64,000 bases of DNA from NCBI GenBank assembly GCA_033675265.1, contig JAUJYZ010000798.1, positions 1 to 64,000 of the forward strand, read 5' to 3'. Below the pieces are notes generated by a model. That model was not told where the DNA came from and did no database searches. It saw only the letters and a program-made list of their open reading frames with translations. The DNA comes from Actinostola sp. cb2023. Its lineage: Eukaryota > Cnidaria > Anthozoa > Actiniaria > Actinostolidae. Of the stretch, positions 55,200 through 64,000 are shown piece after piece (the first letter of the stretch is position 1; the number at the start of each line of letters is the position of its first letter). The translations under genes and the position numbers were made by a program.

Positions 55200-56404
55200 G
55201 TCCCCGATGGTGTGTCGATCAAGGAGAGGGTAAACAACTGGGAGTTTTTCCGACAACAGTGGGAGGACTACGAAGTTGCTACAGGGTTAGAGAAACGAGA
55301 TCCAAAGATCAGATTACCCACGCTAAGAGATCGGTCATGGGAAGAGAATGTATGCAGACCTTCATGAATCTCAAGCTAACAGCCGACGAGAGAAAAGATG
55401 TCAAGACCTGCATTGAAGTAGTCGACGCACACTTCAAACTAAAACGTAATATAGTATACGAACGCGTTACATATTTAACCTGTGCTCACAAAACGCCGAA
55501 GAAACGGTAAATGAGTTCGTAGATCGCCTCAGAAAACTAGCATCGTCATGTCAGTTCGGGACTCTGACAGAAGAACTTCTACGCGACAAACTAGTGCTTG
55601 GAATCAAAGATGGATCAACAAAGCTACGTCTACTAATAGACGAAGGTCTCACGCTAAATATTTGCCGCTCAAGTGAAATCGCGAACATTCAACGTAAGTC
55701 CATGAAAATGTCGTCAAAAGAAGACGAAGAGGTACACGCCGTTCAAGGAAAGACGAACCGAATTAAGATAAACAAGACGCCCCTCAAAGGTAACAAGACA
55801 AGAGCGCGTGCTACGAAGGACAACGTACAAGCCGCGAGAAGTCAAAGCAGTTCAAAACGAAAGTGCTATCATTGTCGCAGACAACAAGATCACAAGCTTA
55901 AAGGCCCTGGCAAACGGATTCAACATTGTATTCAACATTCGTTCGAATTTGTTGAACGCTGTTGAATGGAAGTTGAATGTATGTTGAACGCGGGGTGGCA
56001 AACGGGTTTCAACAATACTTTCAACAACGTTTCGCAAGAGGTATTTTTATTGTTTAATTTAATTAATGCGCAAGACGCCATTCAACGTTTTCGAGAACAA
56101 AAGAAATGTTGAATCGATGTTGAAGCAAAGTTTAAACTCTTTTAAACTTCGATTCAACACGTTTCAACACTTTCAACATTGTTGAAAGCGGGTGGCAAAC
56201 CGTTTCAACATCGCTATTCAACAAAATCGAACGCATGTTGAATGCAATGTTGAAACCGTTTGCCAGGGCCTTAAGGATTGCCCGGCCTTCGGCCAAACTT
56301 GCAATTCTTGTGGGAAGAAGAATCACTTCGCTTCTGTTTGTTTAACTATAAAACAAAACACGCGTGAACGCGTTAACGCGGTCGCGCGCGAGAGAAGACA
56401 ATAA
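55200..56404 (+). pseudogene. Ty3 gag, frameshifted and split by a MITE
   Basis: Segments: NWEFFRQQWEDYEVATGLEK region, LADERKDVKT-type core, then after a frame change near 55485 FVDRLRKLASSCQFGTLTEE and LVLGIKDGSTKLRLL. A basic region follows, then zinc knuckles CYHCRRQQDHKL//KDC and CNSCGKKNHFASVC. The first knuckle is divided by the MITE at 55902-56270. Gag coats element RNA. Frame changes near 55320 and 55485 plus the insertion make it non-functional. Confidence 0.8.
55902..56270. mobile_element. TTAA-flanked MITE inside gag zinc knuckle
   Basis: Ends AGGCCCTGGCAAACGG(A)TTCAACATT and inverse, with TTAA on both sides (55898-55901, 56271-56274). Interior filled with GTTGAA/TTCAAC hexamers in both orientations. 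TTAA duplication suggests piggyBac or Kolobok. Removal restores HKLKDC in the knuckle. Confidence 0.85.
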
Positions 56405-56489
56405 CACATCTGATCGCGCGAGAGAAGACAATAACACATCTGATGAAGAACCGGTATATATTCCATATCGAAGAAGTATCGTCAGTTAA

Positions 56490-56945
56490 AGCCCAAGGAA
56501 AACAGTTGTTCGCAAGTCTGAACTTTCAAAACGACATAGAACGTTTTAGAACACAACTAGAATGGCAACTGGACACGGCAGTGACGTGCAACTGATGTGA
56601 TGAGCTACGACGACTTATCTAGAATAACACAGGCCGGAAACCCGCCATTACAAAGCTCTAAAGTGAAACTTCGCTTGTTTGATGGGGTAAAGTCTTGCTT
56701 CCATAACCCAAACCGCCCCCAAACAATAAAAAAAATCTATTGTTACTGCATCGTTCTATTGTTTTATATTAATGAGGTCCTTTTGAGGTATCCCATTTAG
56801 CCTCCACCGTTTGATGGATCGTTGATGAAGCCCATCGGAGCTGCATCGTTGACAGTAGAGAACCACAACAACCAAACCACACCGGTCCTCGAAAATATTG
56901 TATTTCAAGTCATAAAGACCAACAACAAACCCCTGCTGTCTGCTG
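56490..56945 (+). pseudogene. Ty3 protease remnant
   Basis: QLFASLNFQNDIERF, then WQLDTAVTCN with the catalytic D-T, where the usual Gly of D-T/S-G is Ala. After a frame change come VMSYDDLSRITQAGNPPL and VKLRLFDG, and beyond a 123-bp insertion GSLMKPIGAASLTVENHNNQ and NNKPLLSAE. The missing Gly, a stop and the insertion mean no activity. Confidence 0.7.
56686..56808. mobile_element. 123-bp insertion with 9-bp target duplication
   Basis: GTTTGATGG occurs on both sides (56677-56685 and 56809-56817), and the protease frame resumes after it. Ends GGTAAAG / CCTCCACC are weakly inverted. Possibly a tiny MULE-type derivative. Confidence 0.6.
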
Positions 56946-56946
56946 A

Positions 56947-57140
56947 AATGGAATGTCCTTCAATGTCTGCTATCTTTGCTTTGACTTCCTTGTGAAGGGT
57001 CACTGGGACGCGTCGTTGAGAGTGTTGGACTGGTGTACACTCAGCATCCACAACGAATTTCGCATCACCAATATGTCCTAAGCCTTCAAATACGACTTTG
57101 TACGTTCTTATAATTTCTTCGCTACACGTTCGACTCAAAA
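56947..57140 (-). pseudogene. Inverted piece of Ty3 pol
   Basis: On the minus strand: EEIIRTYKVVFEGLGHIGDA, VDAECTPVQHSQRRVPVTLH and KEVKAKIADIE. This is the segment that normally lies between protease and RT core in Ty3 polyproteins (V-F-x-G-L-G..P-V-x-H-x-x-R-R-V-P). All neighbouring Ty3 segments are on the plus strand, so this one has been inverted in place, directly after LLSAE. Confidence 0.75.
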
Positions 57141-57274
57141 CAACAAATCGGTACTGCCCCTTAATATCAACTCGTCACCGGACCCCACAACTCATGCTGA
57201 AATTCCAATCAAATTCCACCACGAGCTCTTCACCACGGAATAAAATTAAAGAAACAATCCACAGTGGTGAGTAG

Positions 57275-57943
57275 GTGAATTTCACCGATTTATTGCGCGC
57301 GGAGGGTCCCCATACCGTAGAAAATGAACACGGCGTGCTCATCGCTAAACGCGTACAACCCGTGCGCAACATTGGCTCATTCGATACCTGGCTAACCGCC
57401 TGGTTTAAGTTCGAGGAGCTTTCAATGGTGAGCTACAAGTACAACTACACTGACTTGGCCAAATATCGCTCTGTAATCCACTCCGCCAGCAGAAAGTTTC
57501 GCTGGTCAGCGGTCTACGCTAACGACATCCGTTTCCGGTCCAAACTTGCATCCGGTGAAATTGCCAGTTTTGGAGCAATAGACCACACACTGTACACAAC
57601 CACACTCGACGCTGCCGCGCTACGACCGGACGCAAAACAGTGTTTTCGCTGTAAAGCCTATGACCACAAAGCGCGTGACTGTCCCTTTCGATCGCAAGCC
57701 TCGGTTGCGAAGACACCGGAAACAACGCCTAGCGCGACTGAAGCCTGGAAACGAGACCAATGGACACACGATGGTAAAGAGGGGTGCAACCTCTACCAGT
57801 GCAAGGCCTGCAATATGGGCGCACAATGCCGACGGGCGCATGTGTGTAAAACCTGCAGGGGAAGTCACCCCCTGGCAGATTGTCCAAAATCTACCTGGTC
57901 CCCGGTTCCCGTTCGACGTAGTTTCCCTCCCAGTCGTGTTTAG
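57275..57943 (+). CDS. DIRS-like gag ORF with CCHC and CCCH-type fingers
   Basis: A 222-residue frame. The middle has FDTWLTAWFKFEELSMVSYK and RKFRWSAVYANDIRF. A zinc knuckle follows, CFRCKAYDHKARDC, then C-x-x-C-x5-C-x5-H-x-C-x2-C-x4-H-x4-C (CKACNMGAQCRRAHVCKTC and HPLADC). This finger arrangement before a DIRS-type RT is characteristic of the gag-like protein of cnidarian DIRS/Ngaro elements, as I know them. The C-terminus runs 22 nt into the MITE and is therefore artificial. Confidence 0.7.
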   Translation: MNFTDLLRAEGPHTVENEHGVLIAKRVQPVRNIGSFDTWLTAWFKFEELSMVSYKYNYTDLAKYRSVIHSASRKFRWSAVYANDIRFRSKLASGEIASFGAIDHTLYTTTLDAAALRPDAKQCFRCKAYDHKARDCPFRSQASVAKTPETTPSATEAWKRDQWTHDGKEGCNLYQCKACNMGAQCRRAHVCKTCRGSHPLADCPKSTWSPVPVRRSFPPSRV

Positions 57944-59330
57944 TGTCGTCACGCAACGCTCTCTTTCCTTACACACGGCTACTTGCCCAAGCACTACATT
58001 CCGTTTCACAGAATTAGCCAATCAGAGCTTGTTGCCCGAAAACAGGCCAAGGTTCGCGCCATACCGAACATACCAAAGACCAGTGACAAACAAGATGGCG
58101 TCCATTGACGCAGCGTTTTGCCTTGCAGCGAAATAATTTCATATCAAAGAGTTTAACTGCATGGGCAATACACTAAACCAATACACTAAACACGGCTGCC
58201 CATATCAAACTTATGTCCTGCATCGTTGAACATTTGCTCCTGTTGGGATCCAGTATCACGCGGACAACGTTTTTTGTTAATGCTTTGTTTACTAATGCAC
58301 GTGAGGCCCGATTGATCCAGCAATTTGTTCACTATGACGCTAAATAAAGCAGATTCGTACGTGACTGGTTTATCATTTCTGAATTCATATTTTTCCTTTG
58401 ACAATGTGTAAATGAGGTAGCTAAAATATAAGAGAGGATGGAAAAGCTGCATATGTTTCCTCAACGGGAAAATATATCACAAATTCGAACTAACTTATTG
58501 ATCTCGTGCGTGTAAATATTGGAAATTGCCTTCAAAAAACGTCCTTTCCGAGCCATAATTTATTTGCGAATTCGCCGGCCCATGTAGCTTCTACATACAG
58601 ACCGAGATACAGAGCACCAATATGATGTTCACAATTACCAAACAAAGAGTTTTAGATTTCATTTTGCCACCGCTTAATTAAGTTTAATATACATGTATTT
58701 TATATCAAAATGCGCGTACAATTACAGAGCATTAGAATCCGGCGGTAGGTTTTTGATTAACACAATTCCCAAAGAATTCAGAGGGATTTTGTGTGCAGCG
58801 TATGTCACGCTCTCCTATATCTCTTCAGAGATTTCAGTTCGATTGACTTTGAAGAAACGGAAAATGCCACCTTCAAACCTCTTTATTTGTGCTTGAATTG
58901 CCAGCTTATTCATTCCTTACATATTCGTCTTTTATATTCCGTTGGTAGGTTTTTGATTTGTATTTTAACAATGCAGTAAAAAGCAAAAATGTATCAAAAT
59001 CATGCTGTTTTTCGCCTAAACAAGACTCGCCTCATCTGCATATGTGAAACAATGACCTTTTGTATAACATAAGTTTGATATGCAGGAAGACTAGTAAATC
59101 GTGTATGTGAATTCATTTCCTAACTTTGCAAAGTTCTTACGTAAATAAACAACGAAACATGAGCCTGGGAGTGTCGAGTCGTTGACAACCAGTGAACATG
59201 AATAACGAATAACTTTATATGATTGGCTAAACACTTACAATTGGAACGGAATGTAGCGCTTGGGTAAGCAGCCGTGTGTAAGGGGAGAGAGCGTTGCGTG
59301 ACGACACTAAACACGGCTGCGAGGGAGACT
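57922..59330. mobile_element. 1.4-kb inverted-repeat element in the DIRS element
   Basis: About 90-bp inverted ends: TTTCCCTCCCAGTCGTGTTT, AGTGTCGTCACGCAACGCTC, ACACGGCT.CTTGCCCAAGC and inverse. Flanked by a 12-bp direct repeat CGTTCGACGTAG (57910-57921, 59331-59342), of which 8-9 bp are probably the target duplication. The centre contains the 680-bp repeat also found inverted at 38799-39478. No transposase. An 8-bp duplication would fit hAT or similar. Confidence 0.75.
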
Positions 59331-59384
59331 ACGTTCGACGTAGTCAAGTGAAGGTAAGCACTAGTTCATCACCCAGACCAGCCG

Positions 59385-59790
59385 TTGGTCAAGTCTCTCC
59401 TCCATGAAATCCAACACGGTGTGGCGCTTGACTACCAGGGACCTACTCTACCACACTGCCACCCAAACCATCAGTCTACAATTGAATTTAGCCTTCCTGT
59501 CGTGCAGGAACTAAACTGCGAACGAGGCCTACTTCACAAGGTAGGACCTTTTATGTCACCTCCGTCCCCTCGTTTTGTGGGATCGCCATTGGGTTCCATC
59601 CCGAAGAGGCACTCGAACCCGCAACGTTACCGCATAATTCACGACTTATCGTGGCCTCCGGGCCAATCAATCAACGATCACATTTCCTCGGAACATTTCC
59701 CCTGCAACTACGACACACTCGACCAAGCCATCAACCTCATCAAACGCGCGGGCCATGCAGCCTTGATGGCGAAATTTGACATATTTTGGT
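59385..59790 (+). pseudogene. DIRS-type reverse transcriptase, N-terminal part
   Basis: VKSLLHEIQHGVALDYQGP, VGPFMSPPSPRFVGSPLGSI, PKRHSNPQRYRIIHDLSWPP, GQSINDHIS, and AGHAALMAKFDI where the first catalytic Asp block begins (DIRS consensus A-x-K-x-D-I/L-K-S-A-F). The frame leaves the family after FDI, so the catalytic core (palm) is missing. Clearly distinct from the Ty3 RT nearby. Confidence 0.8.
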
Positions 59791-60001
59791 CCGACCTGCC
59801 GACTAGCCACTCCTCGGATTCACGTGGTCGATTTTCATACAAGGCGAGTTACACACAGGCTATACTTAATTATTCGGGAGGAATTTGTTTATTGAAATGG
59901 CAATAGTTTTGTATTTGTTTATTAACAGAAAACAATATTCAATGACGCATTAAAAGAATGCCAAGATAAAGGTAAATCAAATTCCGTGATACCCATCGAA
60001 C

Positions 60002-60073
60002 TACCTGATGGCATAGTGGTAAGTAAAGGATTAGCAATGGAGTGTTCCGGGTTCGAATCCCCGCCGTATCGAG
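60002..60073 (+). ncRNA. tRNA-like sequence, possible SINE head
   Basis: TGGCATAGTGGTAAG fits an internal A box and GGGTTCGAATCCCCG a B box with its T-loop, about 45 bp apart, as in a tRNA. The acceptor and anticodon stems do not fold convincingly, so I prefer a tRNA-derived SINE or tRNA relic over a functional tRNA. Confidence 0.45.
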
Positions 60074-60394
60074 TTTAAGAAATTATTAATGTGTTTTTAC
60101 AGCAGATAAAAATCATGCATTCCCAGTTTTTTAAGACAAATAACATGTTACTTGTGTCTAAGTTTAATTTGAAATAGTATTTCCTGTCAGAAACTTAAGT
60201 TATTGATTTATATGATATTTCTATTCCAAGGACTTGAACTGATATTTCCAGTCCCAGGACTTGAAATAATATTTCAAAGTACTCTAGAGCGGACTTGAAA
60301 TCATTCCAAAGTACTCAAGAGCGGACTTTCCGGGCCGATCCAGTTCCATCATATGACCAAATTGAGGGCAACTGGTTGGCTGTTCACCTCATGA

Positions 60395-62030
60395 ATAATT
60401 AATGAGTTTTTGAAGAAAAAGGAATATTAATTCAAGAAAGAATCAAAGCCAACTGACTGGACAAGCAGTATGATGGTTGTGGCAAAACCTAACAAACTCA
60501 GAATCTGCCTCGATCCTAAAGATCTCAACAAGGCGCTGAAAAGACTGACCTAAGTACCTGATGCCTACGCTCGACGAGATCCTACCAAAGCTTAACAACG
60601 CTAATGTGTTTACTACTATAAACGCCAAAGACGGATTCAACCAGATAGCGCTCAACGAAGAAAGCCGCAGCAAAATCACTACCTTCTGGACACCATTTGG
60701 GCGATACAGATACCTCAGAATGCCATTTGGTGTCAACACAGCTCCAGAAGAGTTTTAGCCTGCGTGGCCGGCTCTGGGGGAGGGGAGATGGGTTAGGAGG
60801 GGGATTGGGGGAGGGGTGGGGGAAGGGGAAGGAGAGGAGGAGAGGGGGATTGGGAAGGAGAGGGGGGAGGGAGAGCCTGCCCGCAAGGTCGGGTATTTTA
60901 GATAACCGCCTACTTTTAAACAAAGCTAGATCGAATTTCACCAACCAATCATATTGCGCCGGAAATAAGAGAGATTACAAATCACCAACCAATCAGGAAG
61001 CACCCGAGGTCAAGGGGGCAAGTTCAGCTGTCAAATTCACGCACACTACGAAGCTTTGCGATGTCTATACAATGTCCAGAACCCCACAAAAATAGTAAAT
61101 GCTGGACAAAAATCCAAACTAAAACGCAACGAATTTTCTTTGGGGTCGGTAAAAGTCAAGAAGTAATAATTTACACTTTATTTGAATTTAAATAAAGGTG
61201 TCTATCTATCTATCTAAGCTAACTTACGTTCAAGGATTTTATTTTAAAAACAGTTTGATCACTACTTACATTTGAATTAACGTTGATTTGTTCGCTTCCA
61301 AACGCGTTTTATTTGGCGGAATCTATAGATTCGAAAACCACGATACACGCCAAACGGTTGTGAAGACAACTTGAACTTGAACAATTCAGTTGATGTCTTC
61401 CGCCGTTCATTTTGTTCACTTGGTCTTGGCCTGAATGCTTGACAAAGGTGAAATCACTAACACCACAACGACACCACAACACAGCCCTTTGTTTCTTCGT
61501 TTTTAACTGACGCTAGTAAAAGCTTGAAAAATCCAACTTTTTCCGAACCTGTGGGAGTACTAAGCACATCTTTTCCCGATAAAAGGTCTCTTATGACTTG
61601 CTCTTGCTCAGGTTTAAAAAATCGAACTTCTCTAATAAATTATTCTCTTGACTACACTACAACTTGATATGCTTTGGCTTCGCTTGGTCTGGGATGTGTT
61701 AGAATCTAACTGTCAATCACGCGTCACTTCGGTCATTTTCGACCAATAGGAATTTACGGCCACCGGCGGCCGTAATTATCTAAAATACCCGGCCTTGCGG
61801 GCAGGCCCTCATTCCTTCCCTCTTCCCCAATCCCCCTTCTCCTCCTCTTGCTCTCCCCAATCCCCTCCCCTCCTCCTCCCCAATCCCCTCCTCTCCAGGG
61901 CCAGCTACGCAGGCTAGAAGAGTTTGAATGCAAGCTGCAGGAGAAAGTGGCCGACCTACCAGGAGTCAAAGTTCTTCGAGATGACATTCTCGTCATCGGT
62001 TATGCATGGAACAACGCAGGAGGAAGCTGA
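60395..62030 (+). pseudogene. Ty3 reverse transcriptase, split by a MITE
   Basis: TDWTSSMMVVAKPNKLRICL, DPKDLNKALKR, then MPTLDEILPKLNNANVFTTI and NAKDGFNQIALNEESRSKIT (catalytic Asp). Next TPFGRYRYLRMPFGVNTAPE ends at 60755. The MULE-type MITE follows. RT resumes at 61926 with ECKLQEKVADLPGVKVLRDD, where the second catalytic block appears as LRDD in place of Y-x-D-D, and ends after VIGYA. A frame change near 60550 and the insertion disrupt it. Confidence 0.85.
60756..61916. mobile_element. MULE-type MITE, 9-bp duplication, in RT gene
   Basis: TAGCCTGCGT..ACGCAGGCTA ends, G-rich left arm (60770-60890) and C-rich right arm (61790-61905), perfect 9-bp duplication GAAGAGTTT (60747-60755, 61917-61925). 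Same family as 7098-7998, but the unique centre differs. It contains a TCTA microsatellite at 61199-61218. No transposase. Confidence 0.88.
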
Positions 62031-62079
62031 GGTAGAGGTCAGCCAGGTACGTAAAATGAACCACATCAGCAGCCCTTAT

Positions 62080-62760
62080 AGAGTTCCTCAAAGAACAGTT
62101 CAGCCGCCATGGGATACCAGACATCCTCATCAGTGTCAGACAACGGTCCCCAGAATATGAGCTGGGAGTTCACAGAGTTCTCCAAGCAGTGGGAGTTCAA
62201 GCACGTCACATCGTCACCCTACCACTCAGGATCGAATGGCAAAGCCGAAGCAGCAGTGAAGGTTGTGAAGAATCTCTTCAAGAAAGCAATCACAGATGAG
62301 AAGGACCTCTGGTTAGCTCTCTTAGACTACCGAAACACACCGACGGAAGGAATCAAGTCCAGCCCATGTCAAAGACTCATGTCAAGAAGAACGAGGACAC
62401 TTGTACCGGTATCAACTAACCTACTATATCCAGAAGTTGCTGAAGAAGTACAAGAAAGACTACAGCTCAGGAGACAGAAAGCCAAGAGTAACTATGACAA
62501 GAATGCTAAGATATACTACCCGACCTGGACATAGGTCAAGAAGTCAGAGTGGATGGACAACGAAAGAAAACCTGGCAATTGGAGAAGTGCCTGTAGAGAC
62601 TGTCTGACAGGTCCTACACTGTACAGACCAATGGATGGAGAGACTATTCGCAGGAACAGAGAAGACATCAGACCAAAGCTAGATGCAGACAAGACCACCA
62701 GCACAGCAGCAAGTCTGATTCCCGAGACCGAAGCAAAGTCTACCAGTTGGTGAAGCTACA
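62080..62760 (+). pseudogene. Ty3 integrase, C-terminal half
   Basis: After a deletion that removed RNase H, the zinc finger and the first catalytic Asp, the sequence reads SVSDNGPQNMSWEF (second Asp, D-N-G-P-Q), then VTSSPYHSGSNGKAEAAVKV with the catalytic Glu, LLDYRNTPTEGIKSSP and LQLRRQKAKSNYDKNAK. A frame change near 62530 leads into the C-terminal chromatin-binding-like tail. Non-functional. Confidence 0.85.
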
Positions 62761-62832
62761 TGTAGCACCACAAAACCTCAGACGCCTGCTCCAAGTATGG
62801 CCAGGATCGGAGAACAAGCACAAGGTCAATCA

Positions 62833-63143
62833 AGCCTCCAGCTAGGTTTAATGACGATTTAAAAGACAAGCTGATTTTAATATGTTATCGATTATGAACA
62901 CTGTTAGAGACAATAAGATGAGTATTTTCACTCAGTTACCATAATTCAAGTAGAGTCAATTATGTACACGTTATGAGTATTGTTACAGTTTATTTAGCTT
63001 ATACAATTAGCCAACTTCCGGTACAATCACTTCCGTTATGCAAATTAGAAAGCACATGTATAAGCGAAGGACCAACAGTTGATCAAACATGTCTTCCTAA
63101 CAACTCAGACGTGCTCACTAGTTAGAGAGATCTAAAGGAAACA
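62833..63143 (+). repeat. Ty3 right LTR (start approximate)
   Basis: Ends GGAAACA at 63143 and shares its last 70 bp with the left LTR. The left boundary is uncertain because the partner LTR is too diverged upstream. Confidence 0.55.
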
Positions 63144-63409
63144 CTACTGAAGGACAACTTTTAATCCGTTTAATCTTGATATAGCTTTTTGAAAGCATGC
63201 ATGGTTTTACACTATCTATCTCTTTTGATTTCATATAATTGTTCAAAGTCATGATTGATGGTACGTATATATGTAGAAGTGACATTTTGTTTAATTTTTG
63301 CCTTTCAAAGTTATCCTTTGTATTGAGCAAAATACTGTCAACATCATCGTAGAATATGGCATCAGGCCACGATCCAAACAATCAGTTGTTGTCCATATTA
63401 TCAACATAC
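63144..63409 (-). other. Intron of gene 1 next to V exon
   Basis: No gene or recognised repeat. The donor of the V exon (G|gtatgt) is at its right edge. Confidence 0.5.
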
Positions 63410-63784
63410 CTGTAACAATAAGCTGTACTGTACTTATAATTGGTGGTCCCCCTTTGTCTAATTTCAGACTGCATCCATATACACCATTATCAGCCGTGGT
63501 TACACCAGTGATGACCAAAGTAGCTGTAGACTGTTTACTTACTCGTACTGTAGGACTACGTAACCGAAGTGGACAAGTGTTTGTATCAATCCTCCACTTC
63601 CGGCTATCAAATGCGTCTTCAAAACCGATTCTCTTAGCATTAGGGTCATAAAAGCTCCATGATGGTGATTCTGAATCAAGCTCATTGATGTTATCTACGT
63701 GGTAGTCCCACACAAACCTTGCAGTTTCTCCTTTTAATACGTACAGTTTATTGGAAGGGACTTGAGTGAATCGAGCTGCTGCAT
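63410..63784 (-). CDS. Receptor gene 1: V-type Ig exon
   Basis: A phase 1-1 exon (acceptor ttcactgtag, donor ACAG|gtatgt). DAAARFTQVPSNKLYVLKGE, ETARFVWDYHVDNIN, SPSWSFYDPNAKRIGF, NTCPLRLRSPTVRVS, TLVITGVTTADNGVYGC, QLIVTG. No Cys in the B strand (ARFVW), one in NTCP and one in the F strand, as in gene 2. It needs a G from an upstream signal exon that would lie beyond 64000 or was not recognised. Membrane-distal domain, presumably ligand binding. Confidence 0.9.
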
Positions 63785-64000
63785 CTACAGTGAAAAAGAA
63801 GAAAATATCAGATCTGTGTGACATGGTATAGCGCTCGTAACGTTTTGATCAGTAAATTGGGCTCCTTCTCAGTATATCACTGTCCTGATCAGGGTCGTAG
63901 CAAGGATTTTTTGTCTGGGGGTAGGGGGGGTAGGGGGTAGGGGAGGGGGCAACTCAGGCTCGTAGCTAATCGTAGCTGACATTTTGAGAAGAAGATTCCT
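63785..64000 (-). other. Intron of gene 1, right edge
   Basis: Non-coding, with a G-rich run (GGGGGTAGGGGGGTAGGGG) at about 63917-63950, able to form a quadruplex. Confidence 0.5.

Larger units (their letters stand above)
57170..59800 (+). mobile_element. DIRS/Ngaro-like retroelement fragment
   Basis: Two coding parts separated by a MITE: a gag-like ORF (57275-57943) and the start of a DIRS-type RT (59385-59790). It is inserted into the Ty3 element between its protease/pol leader and RT core. No tyrosine recombinase, RNase H or terminal repeats were found, so only the 5' half remains. Confidence 0.7.
55070..63143 (+). mobile_element. Ty3-type LTR retrotransposon, heavily interrupted
   Basis: The left LTR 3' end (to 55141) and right LTR 3' end (to 63143) share about 70 bp (TTGATCAAA, AACAACTCAGAC, GCTCACTAGTTAGAGAGATC). 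A primer site, TGGTGTCAGAAG, follows the left LTR at 55142. Gag (55200-56400), protease (56490-56945), reverse transcriptase (60395-61990) and integrase (62080-62520) remain in order on the plus strand. The element is broken by the TTAA MITE, a 123-bp insertion, an inverted segment, a DIRS-like element with its own MITE, and a MULE-type MITE. RNase H and half of integrase are deleted. It occupies an intron of receptor gene 1 in the opposite orientation. Confidence 0.85.

Noticed and set aside
60002..60073. Functional tRNA gene
   Set aside because: A and B boxes are present, but acceptor and anticodon arms do not pair well. Kept only as a tRNA-like SINE relic.
60582..60944. Pro-rich minus-strand frame
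   Set aside because: Antisense of the Ty3 RT and of the G-rich MITE arm. A shadow frame.

Overview
The window is eukaryotic, intron-rich, AT-rich animal DNA, most likely from a cnidarian and probably an anthozoan. This is an inference from three things: receptor exons whose V-type domain resembles anthozoan Ig receptors, a BEL/Pao + Ty3 + DIRS + Tx1-like LINE + Penelope repertoire, and interspersed repeats of types I associate with cnidarian genomes. Only a small part of the 64 kb is exonic. The rest is nested transposons, tandem arrays and intron.

The host content is two paralogous immunoglobulin receptor genes on the minus strand. Gene 1 starts beyond the right edge. It runs V-type Ig (63.4-63.8 kb), I-set Ig (54.4-54.7), I-set Ig (49.8-50.0), FN3 plus Thr-rich linker (49.2-49.6), transmembrane exon (47.7), a 28-nt exon (47.3) and a last exon (46.8-47.2) coding a tyrosine-rich tail with two ITIM-consensus and three YxxL motifs. 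Gene 2 starts with a signal-peptide exon (41.9 kb), then V-type Ig (35.9-36.3), I-set Ig (35.5-35.8), I-set Ig (25.8-26.1) and I-set Ig (24.5-24.8). I found no transmembrane or tail exon for it. Exon phases are compatible throughout. The architecture recalls invertebrate allorecognition and immune-type receptors such as Hydractinia Alr.

The most unusual structure lies just downstream of the second Ig exon in both paralogs. It is a 66-bp tandem array in which every unit repeats that exon's 5' splice site (TATATT|GTAAGT). Because 66 is divisible by 3 and the exon frame stays open, any donor in the array would keep the downstream frame and add multiples of 22 residues. A BEL/Pao retrotransposon (28.56-35.14 kb, TSD gtaac) has landed inside the gene 2 array. 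A 3.8-kb inverted-repeat element full of GGGATCCC palindromes (50.2-54.05 kb) has landed inside the gene 1 array.

Elsewhere, 0-12.2 kb holds the last exons of a plus-strand gene of unknown function plus nested inverted-repeat elements. From 12.9 to 16 kb there are several tandem arrays. From 17.3 to 23.7 kb there is a captured DUF3504/Crypton-like fragment, a decayed THAP-domain gene, a 3'-truncated Tx1/L1-like LINE and a foldback element. Gene 2 introns and the intergenic space (24-46 kb) carry a Penelope remnant, a RecQ-helicase fragment, ATCGAT-rich and TA-flanked MITEs, LINE tails and a 35-bp array. From 55 to 63.1 kb, in the large intron between the V and Ig exons of gene 1, lies a broken Ty3 element invaded by a DIRS-like element and several MITEs.
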